Below are positions 7,789 through 22,845 of a stretch of 39,786 bases of DNA, in pieces. Numbering within the stretch: the stretch's first letter is position 1; the number at the start of each line of letters is the position of its first letter. Source of the DNA: JBGAPI01 sp044221335 (GTDB taxonomy: Bacteria; Pseudomonadota; Gammaproteobacteria; Xanthomonadales; Ahniellaceae); NCBI GenBank assembly GCA_044221335.1, contig JBGAPI010000049.1, positions 1 through 39,786 of the forward strand, read 5' to 3'. Both the position numbers and the translations under genes were made by a program. The notes below the pieces were generated by a model. The model was given only the letters and a program-made list of their open reading frames with translations, ran no database searches and was not told the DNA's origin.

Positions 7789-8745
7789 ATGTCCCGATCG
7801 TCATCCGCCAGCGCGAAATCCGGCGCCGCTGCCCGTGCCGCCGCCGTCGTCGGGCCGCCGTGGCGCTGGTCTGCGACGACCTGGCGCGACCGCCTCACCC
7901 AGTACGCGCTGCTGACCCGCCAGCATCGCCCGATCGGCTGGCTGCTGCTGCTGTGGCCGACACTGTGGGGCTTGTGGCTCGCGGCCAGGGGCGTGCCGCG
8001 CTGGACCACGCTGGTCATCTTCGTCGCCGGCGTTCTGGTGATGCGCTCGGCGGGCTGCGCGATCAACGACTACGCCGACCGCTGGCTCGACGGCCAGGTG
8101 AGCCGCACCCGCGATCGCCCGCTTGCCGCCGGCCGGGTCAGTCCGCGCGAGGCGCTGTGGGTGTTCGCGCTGCTGGTCCTGGTCGCGTTCGGGCTGGTGC
8201 TGCTGACCAACCCGGTCGTGATCGCGCTGTCGGTCGCCGCGCTCGCCCTCGCCGCGCTCTATCCCTTCGTCAAGCGCCGGAGCTACCTGCCGCAGATGTG
8301 GCTCGGCGCGGCGTTCGGGATGTCGGTGCCGATGGCCTGGTCGGCGGTCAGCGGCGACTGGCCGGCGACACTCGCCTGGCTGGTGTTCACCGCCAACCTC
8401 CTGTGGACCACGGCCTACGACACCTGGTACGCGATGGTCGACCGCGACGAGGACCTCGAGGCGGGCGCGCGTTCCAGCGCGATCCTGTTCGGCGAGCTCG
8501 ACCTCACCGCGATCGCGCTGATCGATGCGCTGTTCCTCGTCGGCATGTGGCTCGCCGGCGTCCGCGCGGAACTCGGCGTCTACTATCGCGCCGGCTGGGT
8601 GGTCGCCCTGCTGCTGCTCGCGGGCCAGCTGTGGTACGCCCGCTCGCGCGATCCCGCGCGCTGTTTCCGCGCGTTCCTCGCCAACAACTACGTCGGCCTC
8701 GTGCTGTTCGCCGGGATGGCCGCGGACTTCGCCCTGCGGCACTGA
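7789..8745 (+). CDS. ubiA: 4-hydroxybenzoate polyprenyltransferase UbiA
   Basis: This encodes 318 residues, of which about 35 at the N-terminus are Ala/Ser-rich and unlike the family; ATG at 7789 is the first plausible start. The membrane prenyltransferase part has both Asp-rich sites, NDYADRWLDGQVSRTRDRP (near residue 99) and YAMVDRDEDLEAGARSS (near 217), and about eight hydrophobic helices. It attaches the polyprenyl tail to 4-hydroxybenzoate, the first membrane step of ubiquinone synthesis. It fits functionally with ubiK nearby. Confidence 0.95.
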   Translation: MSRSSSASAKSGAAARAAAVVGPPWRWSATTWRDRLTQYALLTRQHRPIGWLLLLWPTLWGLWLAARGVPRWTTLVIFVAGVLVMRSAGCAINDYADRWLDGQVSRTRDRPLAAGRVSPREALWVFALLVLVAFGLVLLTNPVVIALSVAALALAALYPFVKRRSYLPQMWLGAAFGMSVPMAWSAVSGDWPATLAWLVFTANLLWTTAYDTWYAMVDRDEDLEAGARSSAILFGELDLTAIALIDALFLVGMWLAGVRAELGVYYRAGWVVALLLLAGQLWYARSRDPARCFRAFLANNYVGLVLFAGMAADFALRH

Positions 8746-8945
8746 CGCCGAAGTGAGCGCCGCAGCACAGCTTCCAGGATTCGACGTCGGCCAGTGTGCG
8801 GGTCCGGCGGTGCACGCCGGGGTCGCGGCGTTGGAACCCGAACCGCGCAGTTTGGTTCCGATGATTCGGTTTGTCGCCGCCTGGCGAGATTGACTACGCC
8901 GGCGAGGAACGCCGGCGTCCAATCAACCTCTCCACGGAAATCGAC

Positions 8946-9767
8946 ATGAAAAACACGCTTCTGTTCGCGGCCACCCTGGCCCTGTTTGGCGCCGGCTCGG
9001 TCCAGGCCCGCGAAATCCCCTGCAACTACTGCACGACCACCCAGTTCTCGCAGACCGCCCGCAATGCCGGCATCGGCACGCACGTCATCTACGACACCTA
9101 CCTCGACGTGGTGAAGACCTACGAGGTTACGCGCGAACCGGCGGCCGGCGGCTACCGTTGGTACGTGAACGAAGTTCCGACCGAACTCGACGTGCAGAAC
9201 GTCGTCAACGAACTGACCTCGTTCCGTATCCGGACCAACGGCACGATGGTGCAGAACATCACGATCTACGCCAACCCTGACCTCGGCAACATGTCCGCCT
9301 ACGACATCGTTCAGCCCGGCGGCCAGCGCACTCATCTGCTCGACTGGTTTCAGGGCTTCGGCATGGTCAGTATCGACAACTCGCTGGGTGGACTTGCTAC
9401 GGCCATCCACAGCATGGCCGGCGCGGCCGCCGCCATCCTCAAGAATGTGCCGATCGAGACGACCGCTACCGTCCTGTTCTCCGACGGCAGCCGTGTCGAC
9501 GTCAAGTACGACCCGCTGACCAATACCGCAACGGTGAAGGACGGCACCGCGCTGGACGCCGCCGGCAATCCCATTCCACGCACCATGGAAGAAGCGACGA
9601 CGATCAACTTCAACTTCGACAATGATCGGACCGGGCGCGCGGCGCAAAACACGATGAACTGGCTGGTCCAGCTCGGCATCTACATGAACGCTTCGCCGCC
9701 GACTCCGATCAAGGGCATCAAGTGCGTCGGCACGCCGGGCGGCAAGTTCGAATGCACGCCGATCTGA
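8946..9767 (+). CDS. Secreted protein of unknown function
   Basis: This encodes 273 residues. ATG at 8946 gives a clean signal peptide, MKNTLLFAATLALFGAGSVQA, cleaved after residue 21, so it is probably periplasmic or secreted. A CNYC pair (26-29) follows the cleavage site and two more cysteines lie near the C-terminus (KCVG, FECTPI), so disulphides or metal binding are possible. The middle is Asn/Thr-rich with predicted strands (TATVLFSDGSRVDVKYDP, TINFNFDNDR). I recognise no family. It stands alone between ubiA and the lipoprotein gene, with 200 and 282 bases of non-coding sequence on its two sides, in which nothing distinct is seen. Confidence 0.75.
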   Translation: MKNTLLFAATLALFGAGSVQAREIPCNYCTTTQFSQTARNAGIGTHVIYDTYLDVVKTYEVTREPAAGGYRWYVNEVPTELDVQNVVNELTSFRIRTNGTMVQNITIYANPDLGNMSAYDIVQPGGQRTHLLDWFQGFGMVSIDNSLGGLATAIHSMAGAAAAILKNVPIETTATVLFSDGSRVDVKYDPLTNTATVKDGTALDAAGNPIPRTMEEATTINFNFDNDRTGRAAQNTMNWLVQLGIYMNASPPTPIKGIKCVGTPGGKFECTPI

Positions 9768-10049
9768 TGAAGGTCTGAGCCGTGCTGGTGGCGGAGTCCG
9801 GACTCCGCCCCTGGCAGGCCAGCGTTCTTCAATGAGCCTCTTCGCTCGTGGACTCTCGACGATCGCAAAGATCGTTCCCGCCCTGCCACCCGCCCAGGTG
9901 TCCTCTCGCGACTCCCCACCGTGCCCGACTCGATCCGGTCGCTGGGACCCGGCGCATCGACCTCCACCGGTTCGCCGCGCGTCGCGCTGTGCCGAGTTGT
10001 CGTAAGCTCGCGCCCGATCCGAGTACGGACACTCGAGGCTTCGCATCGC

Positions 10050-10733
10050 ATGTCGATTTCTCGCCTACGTCCCACGGCTCTGGCCATCCTCGCGACGGCC
10101 CTCGCCGCCTGCCAGCCTGCCCCGCCGCCGGCGCCGACCATCGACGCGCGGGCGCAGAAGGACCTCGACGCCTATCAGGCGCTGGTCGCCGCGAAGAGCT
10201 ACGAACTCGCCTACCCGCTCGGCGAGGATCTGCTGAAGCGCTATCCGCAAGGCCCGATCGCGGACGCGGTCAACAAGACCCAGGCCGAGGTGCGGGCGAC
10301 CGCCGAGGCGACGCTCAAGGGCCGCCAGTTGGCCGCGCTGTGGGACTACCAGGTCGGCGAGCAGTCCGGCGGCCGCCAGAGCAGCGCGTCGATCTATTCC
10401 AGCGTGCCCGGCGGTGCCGCGAAGCTGCGCCTGATCCTGCGCCGCCACAGCGCCTGGGGCGAGAGCGTCTACGTGTTCGGCGCCGCACCGGGCTTTCGCT
10501 GCGGCAGTTCCTGCAAGCTCGCCATCGAGTTCGACGGCAAGTCCGCCGACTGGAAGGCGCACTCGCCGCCGACCGGCGAGCCGGCGGTGTTCGTCGACGA
10601 CGACAAGGCCTTCGTCGCGGCGCTGATGAAGTCGAAATCGCTGGTCCTCCACCTGACCGACGCCGCAGGAAAGCCGGTCGAGGCGCGCTATGAGGTCGGC
10701 GGCTACAACAACGCGAAGTACAAGCCGCTGTAG
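10050..10733 (+). CDS. Predicted lipoprotein of unknown function
   Basis: This encodes 227 residues. The signal peptide ends in the lipobox LAAC with lipidated Cys21, followed by a Pro/Ala-rich linker, so the mature protein sits on the inner or outer membrane. A helical, TPR-like stretch (AYQALVAAKSYELAYPLGEDLLKRYP, split here by eye as two helices) is followed by a beta-rich domain with two nearby cysteines (FRCGSSCKLAIEF) and a C-terminus GYNNAKYKPL. The resemblance to tetratricopeptide-containing lipoproteins is general only. It precedes the CHAT operon on the same strand but is separated by 311 bases, so it is probably transcribed on its own. Confidence 0.75.
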   Translation: MSISRLRPTALAILATALAACQPAPPPAPTIDARAQKDLDAYQALVAAKSYELAYPLGEDLLKRYPQGPIADAVNKTQAEVRATAEATLKGRQLAALWDYQVGEQSGGRQSSASIYSSVPGGAAKLRLILRRHSAWGESVYVFGAAPGFRCGSSCKLAIEFDGKSADWKAHSPPTGEPAVFVDDDKAFVAALMKSKSLVLHLTDAAGKPVEARYEVGGYNNAKYKPL

Positions 10734-11044
10734 TCCCGCCGGAGGACGCCCCCGAATTCTCCGGGATGCCCGACCTGCTCGGTGAGAGTTCGGGGTCGCC
10801 CGGCCGTCTAGCTCGTTGCTGCTGTCGCCCGGTCCCGCGGACGCGCTCCGGCGTCTCCGCGGGGTCCCCGCGAACCTGCGTTTCCGGCGGCTCGTCACCC
10901 GGGCTGAGGTGACGTCGGCCGGATGCCGGAACCGGACATCGCCGCTCCCGCAGTCGGGCGCGGGTGCCACGGCGGCGTGGGCGAACCGCGGACCAAAGGC
11001 AAGGCGGCCGGCCACCACCGGTGCCGACAACGGGGGACGGGAAG
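10734..11044. other. Non-coding leader of the CHAT-TIR operon
   Basis: These 311 bases hold no convincing gene. They should contain the promoter of the CHAT operon, but no clear -10/-35 pair stands out in the GC-rich sequence. A GGGGACGGGAAG stretch directly before 11045 is the likely ribosome-binding site. Confidence 0.4.
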
Positions 11045-17371
<6,327 letters not shown>

Positions 17372-17419
17372 GGCCACGCGACGGCGCCCGCGCTGCCGCA
17401 GCCTTCCGGGAGGATTCCC

Positions 17420-18187
17420 ATGAGCGTGCTCCAGGCTCTGGAACTGCGTCGACGGCGCCAGGAGGCGCGAACGGCCGCGATCGCGCGGATGGCCGAGGAC
17501 ACGGCGGCCGCGACGACGGCGGTCGCCGCCTGCCGGGCGAGCGTCGACGCGCTCGGCCGATCGGTCGAGGACGCCCGCCGCTCCGTCCGCCGGGCCGTGT
17601 ACGGACTGGGCATCGTCGCCGTGCTGGTCGCGTTGATGCTGATCCTCGCGGCACGGACACTGGGATCGGCCGCTCCGATCGTGACCGTGATCGGCCTGCC
17701 GTTCCCTCTGCCGTCACCGGAGCGCGGCAGCGCCGGCTCCGGCATCCATGCGGTCGCGTTCGAGCCGGACGGCGGCCAGGCCTTCGTCACCGCGGACGCG
17801 CTGCGGCTGGCGGACTGCGACGACGAGGCTGGCGTGATCGACGTCGCCGGCGCCGCCTGGTCGGATACCACGGCCTCGTCGCGCCCCCTGGTGCTCGGCG
17901 AACTGCTGCGCCGGGAGCATCCCGGTCTCGTTGCCGTCGTCGTGGAGGCTGGCCACGACGTCCGGCGCCTTCCGACGGCGACTCGCCGCGACGGCAACGC
18001 GGCACTGGCGCAGCAGCGGGTGACGAACCTGCAGTCGGCCGTGCGCGCCGTGCTCGACGCCATCGATCCGACCATCCCGGTGCTCGGTGTCGCCCGCGGC
18101 ACCAGCGGCGAGGATCTCGCCGACTACTGCCGCGATCGCCGCCCGCGGTTGACGTTGATCAAGCAGGCCAAGGAGAGCGTTCCATGA
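17420..18187 (+). CDS. Single-pass membrane protein with degenerate OmpA-like C-terminus
   Basis: This encodes 255 residues. The start at 17420 has a GGGAGGA motif 6 bases upstream. Residues 1-58 are a charged Ala-rich coiled coil, residues 61-79 one membrane helix (YGLGIVAVLVALMLILAAR), and the rest is a compact domain. Its end, VAVVVEAGHDVRRL...NAALAQQRVTNLQSAV (169-208), follows the OmpA peptidoglycan-binding pattern (strand, G-H-x-D, N-x-x-L-x-x-x-R). Several standard residues are missing, so binding is uncertain. A short cytosolic coiled coil with a periplasmic domain would suit an anchor or sensor. It starts 48 bases after the CHAT gene, and its TGA overlaps the TIR start (ATGA), so the three products are very likely made together. 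Confidence 0.8.
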   Translation: MSVLQALELRRRRQEARTAAIARMAEDTAAATTAVAACRASVDALGRSVEDARRSVRRAVYGLGIVAVLVALMLILAARTLGSAAPIVTVIGLPFPLPSPERGSAGSGIHAVAFEPDGGQAFVTADALRLADCDDEAGVIDVAGAAWSDTTASSRPLVLGELLRREHPGLVAVVVEAGHDVRRLPTATRRDGNAALAQQRVTNLQSAVRAVLDAIDPTIPVLGVARGTSGEDLADYCRDRRPRLTLIKQAKESVP

Positions 18188-20910
18188 TCCCCGCCGAACC
18201 GAGCTATGAAGAACTCGGCGCGCTCGCCGAAGCGATCGCGGACAAGGTCACCGCCGAGGAGGTGTCGCCGCTGGTCGTCGTCAACATCGAGGACGAGGAG
18301 CTCTCCGGGCTCATCGCCCGCGGCGGGACCTGGTTCGAGTACCCCGGGCAGAACCACGCGCCGTGGATGTCGGTGGCCATGGCGGCGATCCCGGATGAAG
18401 CGGCGCGGGGTCAGCTGCTGCTCGACCTGGAGCACAGTCCCGCGGCACTGGAGAACGCACTGCAGTCCTACGAGCGGACGGACCGGTCGAGGATGCTCGT
18501 GGCGCGGGTTCCCCAGTCGCACCTCGCGGAGCTCGCCGACGACATCACCGGGCTCAACATGCGCGGCTGGAAGCTGCGCGTGGTCGCGTTCTGTGCCGAC
18601 GCGGACGTCGTCGCCCGCGGTGCCAAGCTGTTCAACGTGCGCCATTGGGCCGTCCAGTTCGAGGCGGCGATCCGGGATGCACTCGAGAGCTGGCGGCAGG
18701 GCGCGCCGGTCGGACGCGCGAACTGGAGCGAGAGCGCGGAGGCCATCGCCAGCGGCATCGCCGGACTCTCCGACTGCTCCTTCGACGCGGCGCGGCGCCT
18801 GCTCCGGACGGTCCACAAGGTCTACCAGGAGGAGTTCGGGCCCGGGGCCCTGCCCGCACCGAAGGAACAGCAGAAGGCCTTCCACCAGCGGGCGGTGCTG
18901 CGGCTGCTGCGCTCGAGCTCGCCGGACGTCTACCTGCGTGCCGAGAGCTCCGGCGTGCTCCCGGAACTCGCCTACGGCCTGCAGCGCTGCAGCCTGCTGC
19001 TGGGCGCCGAGCCGTCGAACGACCTCGCGGCGGTGCTCGGCGACGAGATGCCCAAGGGCTACCAGGAACTCGCCAACGACCTGGTGTTCCTGCGCTGGTA
19101 CGAGGACATCTCGCGGCCGTTCCCGTTCTCGTCGCCCGACGAAGTCGCCGACGTCAACGACATCGCGCGACATCCGGGACGGCCGGAGCGGGCGCGACGC
19201 GACGGCGCGGGCCGTCCCGACGGCAGCACGGCATTCGACGAGAAGGCGTTCCTGCGCGATCTCGGGGACGCACTCGGCGATGCGCTCGACGAGGAGACCC
19301 CGCGGTCGTCCAGCGACGAGAACGGGAACCTGCATTCGGTGTTCGTCGCGCTGGTCGAGATGATGGGCGGCAGCACGGAATACGCGCATCGCCTGCAGCG
19401 AGGCCTCGCCGTGCTCGGGGACTCGATCGACCTGGAAGGCGTGCGTCGGCTGATGAAGGTCGTCGAGGTGCTGCAGCGGGCGCTGACCCCGCCGCTCGAC
19501 ACGCTGCGCGACATCCGCTTCGCGATCGTCGTCCGCCTGCTGATCAAGCGCATCCAGACCCAGGTGCTGCCGCTGCTCGCCGACTGGCGGAAGTCCTGCG
19601 AGCGGAAGGTCGCCGAAGGCGGCGCGGAGGGCGGCAGCGGGCGCAGGGTCGAGGCGGGAATCGCCGGACGCCTCCGCGGCTTCATCAAGGTGCACATCGA
19701 CAAGGCGCTGTCGGGCTCCGGCATGGCGGCAGCTGCCGAGCGCCCGCCGCCGACCCGGGCGCCGGGCGCTCTCGATGCGGACGTCGGTGACTCGCTGCTG
19801 CGGGACGTCACCCAGATCCGCGACGACATGTTCCACAAGCGCCTGACTCTGCTCGCCGAGGCGCACGACAGGATCGAGCGGCTGATCCGCGACGCGAACC
19901 GCAAGCTCAGCGACCAGCGCGTGCTGGTCGCCCTGATGAAGCTGTCGCGCAGCACCTCGCGGCGCCTCGACATGAGCGCCGAGAAGCTGCGCTTCCAGAT
20001 GTACCTGCTCGGGGATTCCTGGATGGAGGCCGAACGGCACCTGTCGCTGCTGAAGCTGCAGGTGGACAGCCGCGCCGAGCTGTCGCGCGCCGACGTGATC
20101 CTGATGGAGGGCACCCTGCTCGAGGCGCGCGGCCAGACCCGCGCCGCCTGGAACAAGTTCGACGCGCTGCGCTCGGAGATCGACCCGAGCGTCGATCCGG
20201 TGGTCTGGACGCGCGCCAGCTACGGTGCCCTGCGCACCCAGCTCGCGATGCGCTCGAAGCCGCTGGACGCGGCGCTGGCGGGGGCGCTGGCGATCGTCGA
20301 CCTCGAGAACCAGCGCCGGGCCGGGAAGGCCCTGCAGGGCCAGCGCCGGAAGCAGGGCAAGGAACTGGATCGCCTGTTCGTCAGCTTCCGCGGTCCGGTG
20401 CGCGACTGGGCACGCGAACTCGGGAAGAATTTCATGGCGGCGGTCGACTCCGTCGAGTTCGACATCGACGAGATGCGCCGCTCCACCGACGATTTCGACA
20501 CCACGATCCAGATGCGCCTGCTCGAGGCGAAGTACATCGTCGTCGTGCTGACCCGGGACTTCTTCGAAAGCCCCTGGTGCATCAACGAACTGCACACCGC
20601 CCTGCACCTGCGCCGCTTCAACAGCGATTGCGAACTGGGCTGGCTGTTCCTGAACGCGAACGTCTCCTCGGGCAACCGCGACGATGCCGAACTCTTCGTC
20701 CGGGCCCAGTTCGCCGTTCCGTCCAACATCAACCTCGGGGTGAACGAGCAGTACCTCGAGGAGCGCTTCCGCCGGCTCACCGAACTCGGCACGAAGATCG
20801 GCAAGGGGGTCTATTCGGACAGCGAGCAGCCGAGCGCCGACGATTGGCGTCGATTCGCTACGCGCGCGCGCGAACTCGCCGAGCAGAATGCGCGGAACAA
20901 CGGCGGCTGA
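18184..20910 (+). CDS. Large helical protein with C-terminal TIR domain
   Basis: This encodes 908 residues, translationally coupled to the membrane protein by ATGA. Residues 1-200 form an unrecognised alpha/beta domain (LVVVNIEDEELSGLI near 29-43). Residues 200-725 are mostly helical with a charged linker near 320-350, and an SDQRVLVALMKL helix and TPR-like repeats near 580-690. The TIR domain covers about 728-870: LFVSFRGPVRDWAREL as the first strand and helix, then YIVVVLTRDFFESPWCINEL with Trp798 and Glu802 of the WCxxEL motif. Glu802 is the position of the catalytic glutamate in NAD-consuming TIR enzymes such as SARM1 and plant TIRs, so NADase activity is possible. No STAND ATPase P-loop is seen in it or its partners. 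The gene ends the operon, and 52 bases later a lipase gene converges on it. Confidence 0.88.
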   Translation: MIPAEPSYEELGALAEAIADKVTAEEVSPLVVVNIEDEELSGLIARGGTWFEYPGQNHAPWMSVAMAAIPDEAARGQLLLDLEHSPAALENALQSYERTDRSRMLVARVPQSHLAELADDITGLNMRGWKLRVVAFCADADVVARGAKLFNVRHWAVQFEAAIRDALESWRQGAPVGRANWSESAEAIASGIAGLSDCSFDAARRLLRTVHKVYQEEFGPGALPAPKEQQKAFHQRAVLRLLRSSSPDVYLRAESSGVLPELAYGLQRCSLLLGAEPSNDLAAVLGDEMPKGYQELANDLVFLRWYEDISRPFPFSSPDEVADVNDIARHPGRPERARRDGAGRPDGSTAFDEKAFLRDLGDALGDALDEETPRSSSDENGNLHSVFVALVEMMGGSTEYAHRLQRGLAVLGDSIDLEGVRRLMKVVEVLQRALTPPLDTLRDIRFAIVVRLLIKRIQTQVLPLLADWRKSCERKVAEGGAEGGSGRRVEAGIAGRLRGFIKVHIDKALSGSGMAAAAERPPPTRAPGALDADVGDSLLRDVTQIRDDMFHKRLTLLAEAHDRIERLIRDANRKLSDQRVLVALMKLSRSTSRRLDMSAEKLRFQMYLLGDSWMEAERHLSLLKLQVDSRAELSRADVILMEGTLLEARGQTRAAWNKFDALRSEIDPSVDPVVWTRASYGALRTQLAMRSKPLDAALAGALAIVDLENQRRAGKALQGQRRKQGKELDRLFVSFRGPVRDWARELGKNFMAAVDSVEFDIDEMRRSTDDFDTTIQMRLLEAKYIVVVLTRDFFESPWCINELHTALHLRRFNSDCELGWLFLNANVSSGNRDDAELFVRAQFAVPSNINLGVNEQYLEERFRRLTELGTKIGKGVYSDSEQPSADDWRRFATRARELAEQNARNNGG

Positions 20911-20962
20911 CGTTCCTTCACCCCGGCGCGACCGGCGGCCGGAACGCGGACCGGTCCCGCCG

Positions 20963-21826
20963 TCACAGCAGGGCGCGGATGTAGTTGATCGGCGCGTGGT
21001 CGGCGAGGTCCCGGACCAGCACCGAGTTCGGCCGCCAGGCGTGCTTCGCGAGGTAGTCGCGGCGGGCGCGGCCGCGGTCGGCGCCGATGAATTCCGGCGT
21101 CGCCGTCGGAGTGAGGAAGCCGTCGGCGTCGATGTAGGTCGTCGGCAGGACGTGGGTGTAGGTGGCGAGCTTCGGCGGCAACTCGGTGACGAGGTCGCAG
21201 CAGTTGACGAGTCGGCTGCCGGGCCCCGTCACGGTCGCGGCGAAGCGCTCGTCGCCGACCCGTGGCGAGCCCAACGTGACCAGCTCGGACGGCGTCCAGA
21301 TCGACGCCGCGAGCGTCGCCATCGCGCCGCCGAGACTGTGGCCGCAGATCAGCAGCCCGCTGCGGGCGGCCGCCACCGTCTCGAGCCAGCCTTCCACCGC
21401 CGGACGCAATGCCCGGGTAGCGCGGGCGAAGCCGGCGTGGACGCGGCCGGCGCTCTCCACCCAGTCGACCGGCAGGGCGTTGAGGTCCGTCGCGAGGTCG
21501 GACAGGTCGTCGGCCTCGGTGCCGCGGAACGCGACCAGTGCCAGGCCATCGTCGGCCCGATACGCCGCGTAGCCCTGCGCGCTCATCCCCGCCTCGTGGA
21601 AACAGGTCGCGGGACCGAAGCCGATGGTCGCCAGCATGCCGTCGAGCCGCGCCCGCTCGGCGGGCCCGTTCTCGCAACGCACGTAGGCGAGCCGTGCCGC
21701 CTCCGCGCCGAGCAACAGGCGCCCAGGCGCCTTCCCGGGCACGAACACGGTGTCGCGCTGCTGCGGCTGGTACAGCGCGAGGCGGCTGGCGTCGTAGGGA
21801 AGGAGCACGCGGGACTCGGACGGCAT
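20963..21826 (-). CDS. Class 3 lipase (Lipase_3 family, alpha/beta-hydrolase)
   Basis: This encodes 287 residues from ATG at 21826. The fold signature is complete: AFRGTE oxyanion strand (99-104), nucleophile elbow GHSLGG with Ser164, Asp211 in NCCDLVTELP, and His277 in LADHAPINYI. Fungal-type class 3 lipases hydrolyse triacylglycerols or phospholipids. No signal peptide is seen, so a cytosolic or non-classically exported enzyme is likely. It converges on the TIR gene across 52 bases. It is not in the CHAT operon, but a third lipase-type enzyme beside an operon that already holds two lipase domains may not be chance. Confidence 0.88.
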   Translation of the reverse strand: MPSESRVLLPYDASRLALYQPQQRDTVFVPGKAPGRLLLGAEAARLAYVRCENGPAERARLDGMLATIGFGPATCFHEAGMSAQGYAAYRADDGLALVAFRGTEADDLSDLATDLNALPVDWVESAGRVHAGFARATRALRPAVEGWLETVAAARSGLLICGHSLGGAMATLAASIWTPSELVTLGSPRVGDERFAATVTGPGSRLVNCCDLVTELPPKLATYTHVLPTTYIDADGFLTPTATPEFIGADRGRARRDYLAKHAWRPNSVLVRDLADHAPINYIRALL

Positions 21827-21929
21827 GGGCGAATCGTGCCCTAGACGGCCCGTCGTTTCGAATCTCCGCAGCGGACAGCAGCAGACGGAAGCCGGAGGAC
21901 CGCGACGGGACCCGCTCGCGGGAGCAGCG

Positions 21930-21996
21930 GAGCGCAGCAGGCCGGGGCCCGCTCGCAGGATCGATGGAGAGCAGCGGGCCGGGGCCCGCTCTAGGG
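21930..21996. repeat. Palindromes of the AGCGGGCC type
   Basis: There are two imperfect copies of an AGCxGGCC-GGGG-CCCGCT palindrome, near 21936-21953 and 21973-21993. The right-hand copy is followed by CTAG, and its TAG (21993-21991, minus strand) is the stop codon of the flavoprotein gene. The same element recurs at 37957-37979. Confidence 0.7.
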
Positions 21997-22776
21997 TGTC
22001 TCGACGGCCGCGGCGACCTTGCTCTTCGGATCGGGCGGCGAGACGTACTTCTCGCGGCGGATGTCGGGAATCGGCAGGCCGGCCTCCTTCAGCGCGCCGA
22101 AGCAGCCGTCGACCATCTCCGGGTTGCCGCACAGATAGGCGATGTCGTGGCCGGCGCGCGGCGCGAGCTCGGCGAGCGCGGTCTGCACGCGGCCGGCGCG
22201 GTGGTGGGCGGACGGGTTCGCGGGCTGCACGCGGCTGGTGCAGGGATAGAAGCGGAAGCCCGGCACTTCCTCGGCGAAGCGCGCGAACTCCTCGGCGTAC
22301 AGCAGTTCCTCGGGCGTCCGCGCGCCGAGCAGCAGGCAGACCTCGATGCCACGGGCCGGTATCAGCTGCCGCAGCGTGGGCAGCATCGCGCGGTAGGGCG
22401 TGACGCCGGTGCCGGTCGCGATCAGGAGATAGCGGCCGTTCCTGTCGTGGTCGTTCAGCACGAAGCGGCCGTAGGGCCCGCTTGCGTCGAGGCGGTCGCC
22501 GGGCTGCATCGCCGACAACAGACGCGTCGCCGCGCCGCCCTCGACGTAGGACACCGCGATCTCGATCTCGTCGGCCGCGAGCCGCAGCGGATCGACCCGG
22601 GTTCCGGCCGAGTAGCTGCGCCGCAGCGATTTGCCGTCGTGCTCGAAATGGATCTGGATGAACTGCCCCGGGAGGTAGGCGAAGGCCTGTCCGTCGGCGC
22701 GCGCGAACGCCATGTGGCGCACGCTGTCGCAGAGCATGCGACTTGAGCGCAATTCAAGGGAGAAGTGTTGACTCAT
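21991..22776 (-). CDS. Ferredoxin/flavodoxin-NADP+ reductase-like flavoprotein
   Basis: This encodes 261 residues. The FAD domain has PGQFIQIHF and the RRSYSAGT motif (R-x-Y-S, near residues 52-59). The NAD(P) domain has LIATGTGVTPYRAML (near 118) and YLCGNPEMVDG near the C-terminus (near 214). This is the bacterial FNR layout of two domains in about 250-270 residues, without an attached 2Fe-2S domain. It moves electrons between NADPH and ferredoxin or flavodoxin, for instance for oxidative stress or Fe-S repair. The end KYVSPPDP...ETP extends past the usual terminal aromatic residue. It diverges from the ABC exporter operon, with 69 bases between the two starts. Confidence 0.85.
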   Translation of the reverse strand: MSQHFSLELRSSRMLCDSVRHMAFARADGQAFAYLPGQFIQIHFEHDGKSLRRSYSAGTRVDPLRLAADEIEIAVSYVEGGAATRLLSAMQPGDRLDASGPYGRFVLNDHDRNGRYLLIATGTGVTPYRAMLPTLRQLIPARGIEVCLLLGARTPEELLYAEEFARFAEEVPGFRFYPCTSRVQPANPSAHHRAGRVQTALAELAPRAGHDIAYLCGNPEMVDGCFGALKEAGLPIPDIRREKYVSPPDPKSKVAAAVETP

Positions 22777-22811
22777 CGCAATGCGGGGCGGGGCGCCGGG
22801 AAGGGGGCGCG

Positions 22812-22817
22812 TATACT
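22812..22817 (+). promoter_or_regulatory. Candidate -10 element for the ABC exporter operon
   Basis: TATACT lies 28 bases before the exporter start in otherwise very GC-rich sequence. The core GTATAC is self-complementary, so it could also serve the divergent flavoprotein gene. No good -35 box lies 17 bases upstream, which keeps confidence low. Confidence 0.35.
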
Positions 22818-22845
22818 ACGCCGCCCCCCGTTTCGAGCCCACCCC

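Noticed and set aside
20911..20962. Terminator between the convergent TIR and lipase genes
   Set aside because: Only a broken GGCGG/CCGCC stem and no U-run; not strong enough to report.
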